A DNA stretch of 64,000 bases from Prinsepia uniflora (lineage: Eukaryota > Streptophyta > Magnoliopsida > Rosales > Rosaceae): the NCBI GenBank assembly GCA_032719365.1, contig CM064866.1, positions 76,364,916 to 76,428,915 of the forward strand, read 5' to 3'. Positions 1 through 8,416 of this stretch are shown piece by piece. A program made the translations under genes and the position numbers. The stretch's first letter is position 1. The number at the start of each line of letters is the position of its first letter. The notes beneath the pieces are model-generated. The model searched no databases, was not told where the DNA came from, and was given only the letters and a program-made list of their open reading frames with translations.

Positions 1-1374
1 CTATCAGGTAAATTATTATAATAAAAAAATATATATCTTATATATTGCCACATGATGATCGACAGATTGTGAACTCCTTGTGTCTTTTGGGGTCGATCGA
101 TTGTGAACTCTGACTCCATACATCACCATCATATCCACATGATGCCCCTAGGATATTTCTCTCATATGTTTGATCCACATTCATGGCCTAGCTTGTTTTA
201 ATGCCCCTCGGATTCTCTCGTATATATATTTGATCTACATCCATGGCCTAGCTTGCCAGAACTTGTGATCAAAACCAATATATAAGAAATTAGAAAGGAG
301 AAAATAAACACTAAGATTGTAATATTCATAAGTATTATTTTTATTAATGTTTTTGTACTCATCTAAAGCTAGCTGTAAGCCATCACAACATCAAAATAGA
401 TCGAAGGTCGTTGTATATCTTCCAAACCACAATTGTCAAAGACTTTATGCGAATTAATGTTTCAGTCTTAATTACTTTGATAATGATCGTAGATGGTTAG
501 TGCCTAGTGACATGAAATTGACAATTGGTACTTGACGAATTTCATATGGATCCAAAGCTTCATTTCTTTGACTCAAATAGTCTTTGATTTCTATATAATT
601 ATCATATACCCTTAATTAACTTAGATTATGACGTACTAGACAATAAGTGATGTTCTAAAACCCTAAATTCTTATCGTTGGACCGAAAGTTTAAGCACATA
701 TAAAAAATAAATCAAAATAAAGACGTAAATGAAAATTACAGTGAAATTAACGCGTATACTGTTTAGTTTCCAATTCGACTATAACCATTAAATAAATATA
801 TGAATAACTGAACTTCCTCTTCATGGGCGTGCTCTACGGGTATTATAGGTATACGTGAAACAATTTTACGATAATTTTAGAGAAAGTCTGAAATGTATGT
901 TGAACATTTTGCAAACACAAAGATAGTGGGGCTAAAGATTTTGAACATACATATAGTGATTAGGAAATTAATTTGACAATTGAATGAATTGAAGCTCATA
1001 ATTTTTTAGTGTGAATCCGCCACGTGTGCTGCCAAATATATGGAAGAAGCCTCCAAAAGACGAGTCATTCATTCTTCATTCATTGTCAAACAAGCCGTCA
1101 CACATCATTGGAAAAAAAAAATTATTGGCGTGACTTGTTGCGTTCTATCAAATATTTAGTTCAATGCATATACCGTGTATATGTCTCATCGTATGCCTAA
1201 TTAATTTGGTCAGAAAAATAACTGCCAAATTCGAATTTTTCTACTGACCAGATGAAAAGTTATATTTTTTTAAATGTTGAAGGGAGTATTATTTTGGGCT
1301 AGTGGAGATTAAATCAATAAAAATGAATCTTATTATGGAGTAGAGTACCCATGTGTTTATTTGAAAAAAAAAAA
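1..1374. other. Intergenic DNA, no gene seen
   Basis: AT-rich sequence with frequent stops on all frames and no domain-bearing reading frame. The only structure I see is a short imperfect tandem repeat near its left end, listed separately. Confidence 0.6.
141..255. repeat. Imperfect tandem repeat, two units of about 58 bp
   Basis: Two adjacent units begin with TGCCCCT (about 141 and 201), continue with a TCTCTC/TATAT stretch and end in CATGGCCTAGCTTG. The units differ at several positions, so this is an old local duplication. No coding or promoter role is evident. Confidence 0.6.
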
Positions 1375-1814
1375 TTCTAATAGATGGCCCCTTTATGAAA
1401 TCGTGAATGTCATTACCCCTATTTTTGCCCAAAAGTTTTTATCTTTTCGTAACGAGTGGGTTCGAGACCACTCACGTTGGATCTCTGCGCGGAACCGGAT
1501 ATACAGAGTGAGGGAGTGGACTCTCGCATGGGTGTCTTTGTTGTTGAGTTAATGTGGATGATGTTGGATGGGTTCGGAGCATGATGGACCTTCCTGGTAC
1601 GGTTTATCCCTAAATAGGATGACTAGGAAGGAAATAGCTCTTACATCGATGCAGGCGTGCTACTAGTAGAGACTGCTACTAGACAGTATAGATAAGTTCC
1701 GCTCACAACCCTAGAACCTTTGTTTTGATTAAAAGATTGTGAGGCAGGCGGATAAGATAGCGTGCGCTATTCTTTTCTATGTTTTCTTCTTAATGTATCA
1801 AAAGACTTTAATAA
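1375..1814. other. Unclassified repeat-like sequence left of the LARD
   Basis: The stretch is more GC-rich than its left flank and ends at AATAA, which is duplicated after the adjacent LTR element. It contains a tRNA T-arm-like hairpin (about 1454-1476, stem GAGTGG/CCACTC) that fits a Pol III B-box loosely, so a SINE-like or LINE 3-prime remnant is possible. I see no A-box, no tail and no reading frame that would settle this. Confidence 0.3.
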
Positions 1815-1948
1815 TGTAACGACCCGTCCCGAATTCCGGGATTAGTTTAGTCACTAATCTTGATTAGTGAGGTTGAACGGTGGTTAGTAGGGCGGAATCG
1901 GACAAAATGTGCAAAATGACCGTTTTGCCCCTGGTCGTGGGCAAAATG

Positions 1949-2014
1949 TTGACTTTTTGATCGGGCGGTCAAACGGACTTTGACCGATGACCGTGACGTA
2001 GTTCGGGACGTCAC
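1949..2014 (+). promoter_or_regulatory. LTR U3 module: W-boxes plus TGACG dyad
   Basis: W-box-type TTGACT lies at 1949-1954 and TTGACC at 1980-1985. They are followed by a dyad of GTGACGT (1993-1999) and ACGTCAC (2008-2014) separated by 8 bases. TTGAC[CT] is the known WRKY core and TGACG the core bound by TGA-type bZIPs. A second TTGACT-tt-TTGACC pair lies at 2121-2134. The dyad is preserved in the other LTRs near 8595, 21415, 23576, 33108 and, inverted, 15000. Promoter function is inference. Confidence 0.5.
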
Positions 2015-3264
2015 GAGTTCATAGACAGGTGGCACGTTCGATTCCGACATTCGTAGAGAAAGTTATGGTGTTCGGAAGTTGAGGGGCATTTTGGTAATTT
2101 GGCTTATTAGGGGCCAAATGTTGACTTTTTGACCGGGAGGTCCGATGGGCGAGGGCCAAGGACCGTTACGTAGGTATCGTCTATACGAATCCAACGACAG
2201 GCGGCATGCCGAAATCGGAGATCCGACGACGACGTTATGGTCAAGAAACGAACTAACGAACCGAGGCCGGGATTAAAATAATAATATAATAATGAATAGT
2301 GACCGTTGACCCTACACACCTGGATGAGTGACAAGTGTCACTCATCCCTTGAAACCAGAATCCTTGTCTTAGGGGAAACATCATTATGATGTTTTAATAT
2401 TTATTAATTAATTAATTAATCATTTTAATTTCCATTAATTCCATTTGTATTTTCCTTAACCGTGTACAACCAAATCCAACACTCTCCCAACCAATTCCTC
2501 TCCTATTGCTGAACCTGAGAGTGTGAATTTGTGAGCAATTTGAGGGTGATTTCAACTGGGTAAACACGAGAGAGTGGCAGTGAGGAGGAACTGTGAATTC
2601 GAAAAATTGAGTTTTGGGAGGGAAAATCAAATTGAAGGAATTGGGCTGTGATGATCGAATTGGAGGTTACAAACATCTTCCTGAGGTTGAGACGAGTCGA
2701 TCCACATCAAAAACGAGAAGGAATGGTGCAGTTTTGGCTCTGATCGAGCTTCGTGACAGAGGAAGAAATCGAGGCTGAGTCGTGGAGTTTGGGGCTGTGT
2801 TTGATTCAATTGTTGTGGGGAAATGCTTTCTCATGATCCCACGATGCTTCTGGGATCATCAATTGAAGGAAAACGTTGGAGAATGGCAGAACTCCATTGT
2901 TGAACAGTGACGGTGCTCGAGTTTGAGTCGTGACGTTTGAGCACCGGTTTGATGCAATTGATGTGGGGGAATTGTTCCTCATGGTCCATTGATGCTTCTG
3001 GAATCATCAATTGGATGAAACCTGCATCAATTGAGGGACTTCCATGATTGAACAGTGACCGGGTGTTCTTCGTGGATCATCATCGAATCGTGGGAATCTG
3101 GGTAAGGAATTGTGTAATTGAGTTTACAGACTTATAATTGGACTTAAAACGAAGCTAATGGATTGATCAATTGAAGGAATTAGGATCGAATTGGCAGGAT
3201 TGGAACCGGGTTGTGTCGCGGGTGAATTGGACCCGTTTACCAGACAAACGGGTTGGGCTGGTGA

Positions 3265-3294
3265 CACTGTAGCAGGCGCGTGAGTTTCACGCGC
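3265..3294 (+). other. GC-rich hairpin box in the LTR
   Basis: CACTGTAGC is followed by an 8-bp stem, GCGCGTGA (3276-3283) against TCACGCGC (3287-3294), with a 3-base loop. The box recurs in the right LTR and in the solo LTRs near 22572, 24911 and 34086, always followed by further GGCGCGTG words. Confidence 0.6.
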
Positions 3295-3622
3295 AGCCAC
3301 TCACGGCGGCGCGTGGCGGCGCGTTGGCACGAATCTCGAGGTGAGGTCAACATGACTTCTGTCCCATTTAATGTAACGGACATTTTGGAATTGGTTTCGG
3401 GTCGATCAGACACCGTCTCGATAGTGTTCGGGATGTCCGAAGGTTTTAAATTAAGTTTAAAAATAAGTAACAATTCGGGAAAATTACGGGACTTTGATAG
3501 GATGTTAATGATGAGGTTAGTAACCCTCTAATGTAATTTGGACAGGATTGGGAGTCCCGGTGATAGTGGTGTGGCCCGGGAGGGCCGGTGGCACGCGTAT
3601 CGAGGCACACGGTTAAAACGGT

Positions 3623-4900
3623 CTGTGAGTGGACTTTGGTTTTATAAATCCTATGCATGCTTAAATGTGTTATATGGTTTATATACATGATTTCTATGAT
3701 GGTATTTGTGAGCATTGATTTTGGATATGTTGCACGTATTTCGAGGTGTTTTCCGTATTTCACATATATCGGGATTAACGGTTTATTGGTGGTTTTGTGT
3801 GCTTGTGGTTAAATAAATAATATGATGAAATGGTTTTGAAATTGAAAATATGAACTCGGGCTTGAGGCCCACTTGTTTTGGAAATTTCGGACTTGGAGTC
3901 CATTTGAGAATCGGGCCGGGGGCCCAGTTGGTTAATGAAATCGGGCCAGGGGCCCAGTTGGTATGAAATCGGGCTGAGACCCATTTGAGTTATATTATCG
4001 GGCCAGGGGCCCAGTTGATTTGTGAATTCGGGCCGTGGGCCCAGCGGGTTTATAAGGTCGGGCTGCGGGCCCAGTTGGTTTACAAATCGGGTCGTGGGCC
4101 CAGTGGTTCATAAAAGCGGGCATGAGGCCCAGTTGGATTATAAATGTGATTTTGGGTCAGGGACCCTATATTTAATAATTGTGATTTTGGGTCAGGGACC
4201 CTAAATGGAATTATGTGGTTTTATGGAAATTTCGGGCAGGGCCCAATGGTAATAATGTGATAAAAGGATTTAATAAAACTGTTTTCCATATACCATCTGG
4301 ATACAAGGATATATGATGGTCTCCTCCAGATGTCTGGGACACTGGGGAAGTCACGGTGCATTGCCTGCGAGGGGTCATTATACGGAGCAACCGGACCGTA
4401 TGATGACTCAGGAGCAGGATTGCTATGATTGACGTCAGGGACGTCAGACATCAGGGATGTCAGATATATGGACCCGGAGAGACCCCGGGCAGCACGCGTA
4501 GCTTATGAAACCGTGAGACATGACGTCAGGGACGTCTAGCATCAGGGATGCTGGTGATGGTAATGGTAAAATATGAATTAATGAAATGGCTTTCCGGGTG
4601 GATTTATGATTGTGTGATTTTAATGAATTAATGTTCATTTATGGTAGTGGGTGGTGACCCACATGGTTTTAATATGTATGGTGGTGGTATTCCACGGTTT
4701 TGGGCTGAGTTCCCACACTTGGTTTTTGGTTAACGGTTTCTGGGCTAAGGCCCTAATGGCTCGGTTGAGCAAACGTTTTGGTTACTGGTTTTTGGTGGCA
4801 TGCATACGTTTTTATTGGAGGGCATAAATGTCTTATAAATGTATTTGGTAAACTTATTGGTTTTTGTCCACTCACAGCTTTTGGTTTTAATGCCCTTCAG
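3623..4900 (+). other. Putative structured or spliced LTR segment bounded by complementary arms
   Basis: CTGTGAGTGGAC (3623-3634) is the exact reverse complement of GTCCACTCACAG (4866-4877), 1.2 kb downstream. The left arm contains GTGAGT, a good 5-prime splice-site match. The right arm contains CTCAC, a fit to the plant branch-point consensus, 26 bases before a pyrimidine-rich CCCTTCAG that ends at 4900. Either an LTR leader intron or a long-range stem could explain the pair. Neither is shown by sequence alone. Confidence 0.4.
3856..4247 (+). repeat. Array of about 13 micro-palindromes
   Basis: Repeating units of 25-40 bp each centre on a short palindrome of the form GGGCC-nn-GGCCC. Variants keep pairing by changing both arms: GGACT/AGTCC, GGGCC/GGCCC and GGGTC/GACCC occur in one array. 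The array is copied in the right LTR at 10458-10849. Confidence 0.7.
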
Positions 4901-5009
4901 GTTGATTACGGATGCGATTGCAGCAGAGACTGGGACATTGCACACCTCCTCCATCGGTCCTTGCGCACTCTGGATGGCCCGTTTGGGCAGTAGCTCTTGG
5001 TTATCCCTT

Positions 5010-5039
5010 GTCTGACACCCCTTGTTGGACGGGAGCAGG
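5010..5039 (+). other. Terminal LTR hairpin followed by GGGAGCAGG
   Basis: GTCTGACA (5010-5017) pairs with TGTTGGAC (5023-5030) using two G-U pairs, and GGGAGCAGG follows. The same hairpin lies 30-50 bases from the end of every LTR 3-prime end in the window, with compensatory changes. In this position it is U5 RNA just upstream of the primer binding site. Confidence 0.6.
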
Positions 5040-5087
5040 GCACATTCCACGGTAATCCCGGGGGGATTGGGATGGGTCCTGTCAACT

Positions 5088-5099
5088 TGGTATCAGAGC
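5088..5099 (+). other. Primer binding site, tRNA-Met
   Basis: TGGTATCAGAGC begins three bases after the left LTR. This is the usual plant retrotransposon site complementary to the 3-prime end of initiator tRNA-Met, and it fixes the plus orientation of the element. Confidence 0.9.
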
Positions 5100-8000
5100 A
5101 TGGTTGCTCTATTTGTGCGCGCAGGTCGAGGGTGTGATGTCTCATTGGGCTGCAATTCGTTATCAACCTGATAGATAGTTTTTGGGTTTGGATAGTGGAT
5201 GGAGTGCGATTGGCCCGATACGCCGTGCGTTAATGTGATTCGACCCAAGTGGGGTTGATTGTGGTGAACTGGTATAGTGAGACCGTCGGTTCGGTCATGT
5301 GATATTGGATTGTTGTGCTGCTAGGTGCAGCTAGGTTCGGGGAACCTCATGTGAGTAATGGTCTAAAATGTGAACCCTTGTGGTGGTTTCTAGTGTGAGG
5401 GATGTTGGTTCATCGGAGTTGGCCGATGACCTAGTGGTGGAACCCACGTTGATGGGATGGTAGGATTAGATTTGATGTCTATTCGATGTCTAGACCGCGG
5501 GGTCGGTCAGGTTGTGAATTTTATATTACGGAGAGCTGTTTGGTTCGGTTGAACCATAGGGTGTGATTGTGGAACCCTAGTATTAAAAAGGTAAACCTTA
5601 ATTGTGATTAGCGGGTGAGAACTTGTGCTGCGAGGAGTGGCTGAGGTCATGGATGACCATGTGGATGGCTCTGGTGAGTTTAGGCAGAACTATGGGATTC
5701 GATGTACGGATACGGTTCTGAAATAAATTATGGAATCCCGTGTTGGATCGGGTATTGGTGTGATGTGTGGATGCGGATCTCAATAGCAATGACAGTTAGT
5801 CGGAAGTCATATGGAGATGACTGGCTATCGAGGGTAATTGGTATGGTTCTGATACTTGGGGATCAGGGGACGTTCGGGGAACGTTCATTTTCCTGATAGG
5901 GATTGTCAGAATAGTGGTACCCATAGTCGTGAGGTACGGGATCGTCGTTCCGTATGAACGGAGATTCAGGGTTGTCGTATTTGCACACGGTGTGCAGTAT
6001 GGATGTTTGCGGGGTTGGTACTTTTGTGCTGATGCTAGTATGGATGCATGTGTGCTGATACTAGTGATGTTGATAGAGTGTTGGTGCTGGTACTAGCGCT
6101 GGTGCTAGTGTCGGTAATGGTGTTGACGATGAGCCACAAATTGGGTGTGACTCCGTCATGATGAACATATGTTCGGTCTTTGAGATTCGGTAATGGTTGA
6201 GGGATGGACTGGATGGGATCCAGTTAAGATTGTGCTGTGTTGGGATAAGTCCCAATAGTGGTGAGATAACCAGTGATGAGTGGATTAAAATGGTATAATT
6301 AAGACTTAAGGAATTTTGGGATGATTAGTGGATTTGGGGAGTTGTTGGCAACTCCAAAATTTGTGCGATTTTATGTTTTTAAATATCCCTAAAATGTACA
6401 TGGAAATGATTAAAACTGGAAAAGACGAGGAAAACCATTAGTGGTATAAAGGTAGGAATTTGTAATTGAGAACTTGGGAAACCGAGTGTTGAACCTGTAA
6501 AGGTCGGGATGTGCGAACGGAACAATAGCGGATTGATTGTGGACCCGGGGTTGTCCAAGTGAATTGAGGAGGTAGGAAGTCTAGTGGTTAGACTTGACGT
6601 CTTGTTGGGAGCATGTCTGTTTCCAACATGGTAGGAACCTTAGTGTCGAGGAGAGTTGTGATTGGGGAACGAGAGTGGTGCTCGTTTTTGGTGATTGGTA
6701 TTCCAAAGTCATTGGGGTTGACTTCTTGCTTTCTGCCCTGGCAGACATTGACTGTAGTTACCAGTACGTTGAGCGTGTATTGGTTGGTGGGCCCAGGTGT
6801 AATTGCGGGTCATTAGGAGGAGCTACGTATTCGAAATTAGGTAAACGAGATTTTTCATTTTCTGCTTGGTGGCAGACGATGTTGGGGTACATGGCGTGGT
6901 GAGTGCAGTAAGTTTTGTTGCATCCACGTAGGATGAGTATTGGTGTCATTATTTTGGATCATCCTTGGTTTTCCTAGGTGGAATGACAAGGACTGATACA
7001 AGGTAATCCGTGAGAATCCGCAGTCTCGACGTGTCTCGTCGTTGACTGATCTGTCTAGTTGTCGGAGTCGGTTGTCAATCGTTGTGGCGATCTAGGATTT
7101 TGACGTTATTGTCAGGGACACAGTGTCTATCTGGGTCGTGATCTTGATGATTCAGATAGGGGGAGAGTATATCACTCTTACCTTGGTACGTGAGTCGTAA
7201 ATGACGAGATTGAACTTCTTTTCGAAGGGCCCGTAGGGTATTCTACTCGGGTGAGTAGGTTTTCAAGGTAGTTGAATTTTGTCAACCTTAGACGTGTGGA
7301 GGTTGGATTGGCTTCCCTATGAAGTCAATCAAGTGTATTGAACGGGTAACCGATAGGTTCGGTTTTGGTGTGTCTTGGTAAATGTGAACGAGATTTCGGG
7401 ATTTGGAATCGAATATCTGGGTGACGATTCAGGATTCGATTTTGGAACTTGAAAGTATATTTCTGGGTTTGGGTACGGAATGGTTATTCCAAATGCTAGC
7501 TTACGGAATAATGATTTCGGATTCGGATTTGGAAATGAGTTAAACTGTGATGTCTGGGTTTGGATCCGGGATTTCTTACGAACTTGCGGATTTGGATTCG
7601 GAATTGGAACTAGATGTTGGGTGGAGTTTCGTTTTGTCTCATGCTGGATTGGGCAAACGTACTCCATTGTTGGAACGCGTTCGGCTATGACCTAGGCGGT
7701 TGTAGTCTGGTTATTAGGTAGATGTGTGTACTTCGTACATGGTTCGAGGTACAATACCTTGTAGACTTGTGATGTCTAGTTACGGTATACGGGATATACC
7801 CGAGGTGTGTTGGTGAACGTGTTGGTAGTCGGATTGGTTCCGATACCATGGGATTGGTTGTGGACCGGACATTACTATGCAATGGGTCATGGTAATTCCG
7901 ATGTGTCTAATTACACACAGGTCGTGTGAAATGTCGGTAAGGATATTGGTGAGTCGAGTACGTTGGTGGCATGTGTAGCCACGAGTGAGTCTAGTGTCAG

Positions 8001-8340
8001 TTTTCGACTGACAACAACTGTGTGGTGACAGTTTGTCAGGATGTGTCAACATAGATTGTTGAGTGGGGTCAGCTGACTCCTAGTGGGAGTGGGAAAGGAA
8101 CCGTCGAGTTGTTACGTCAACGAGAGGGTTGATTTGACAAGTGGTGTCAAATTCGAAACAAGTAGTTTCAGTCATTCGACGGGGTCGAATGTAGTCGTTG
8201 CGTTTTGAGTATTAGTGGTACGTAGAGTGCAGACAAGTTTTGCCTGGTTAGTTGGTGTGCGGGTGTACACGTGTTGCGTGGTCGATTCCACTTTCCACGG
8301 GGTGTTCGTGGAATCAGGGTAATCGAGTTTCGAGAGCGAA

Positions 8341-8416
8341 ACATATTAAGGAGGGAAGTACGTTGAGATTAGATCGGTTGGAATTTCGAGGACGAAATTT
8401 ATTAAGGAGGGAAGGT
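8341..8416 (+). other. Polypurine tract, duplicated
   Basis: TTAAGGAGGGAAG occurs twice: near 8346-8358 and at 8402-8414, the latter directly before the right LTR. Each copy is preceded by a TTTCGAG..CGAAA stretch. The downstream copy is placed correctly to prime plus-strand synthesis. The upstream copy may be a relic or a second priming site. Confidence 0.75.

Larger units (their letters stand above)
1815..5084 (+). repeat. Left LTR of the LARD
   Basis: The 3270-bp LTR starts TGTAACGACCC and ends GGGTCCTGTCA, directly before the primer binding site. From left to right it contains two W-box/ACAGGYGGCA modules (about 1947-2072 and 2119-2250), a tandem duplication of about 145 bp (about 2805-3050), a CACTGTAGC plus GCGCGTG hairpin box (3265-3294), a GTGAGTGGAC arm (3623-3634), a micro-palindrome array (3856-4247), the complementary GTCCACTCAC arm (4866-4877) and a terminal hairpin (5010-5030). 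The same order recurs in the other LTRs of this window. Confidence 0.95.
5085..8416 (+). other. Non-coding internal region of the LARD
   Basis: This 3.33 kb G/T-rich stretch lies between primer binding site and polypurine tract. All frames are closed by frequent stops; no reading frame exceeds about 112 codons and none shows gag or pol motifs. Local low-complexity tracts are visible, such as GGTGCTRGT words near 6010-6120 and TTCGGATTTGG words near 7440-7620. Because the LTRs are nearly identical, the lack of coding capacity is not recent decay: the element moved in this form. Confidence 0.8.

Noticed and set aside
1454..1476. tRNA gene suggested by a T-arm-like hairpin with GGTTCGAGACC
   Set aside because: No acceptor stem, D-arm or anticodon arm can be drawn around it. 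At most a SINE-like B-box.
1847..2050. Conserved minus-strand reading frame (PPVYELVTSRTTSRSS) in LTRs near 1847, 8449, 21258 and 23356
   Set aside because: It follows DNA conservation of the W-box/TGACG dyad module. The frame differs in start and end between copies and has no domain, so I treat it as a shadow of the promoter module.
5085..8416. Autonomous Gypsy gag-pol inside the long-LTR element
   Set aside because: No protease, reverse transcriptase, RNase H or integrase motif on either strand.
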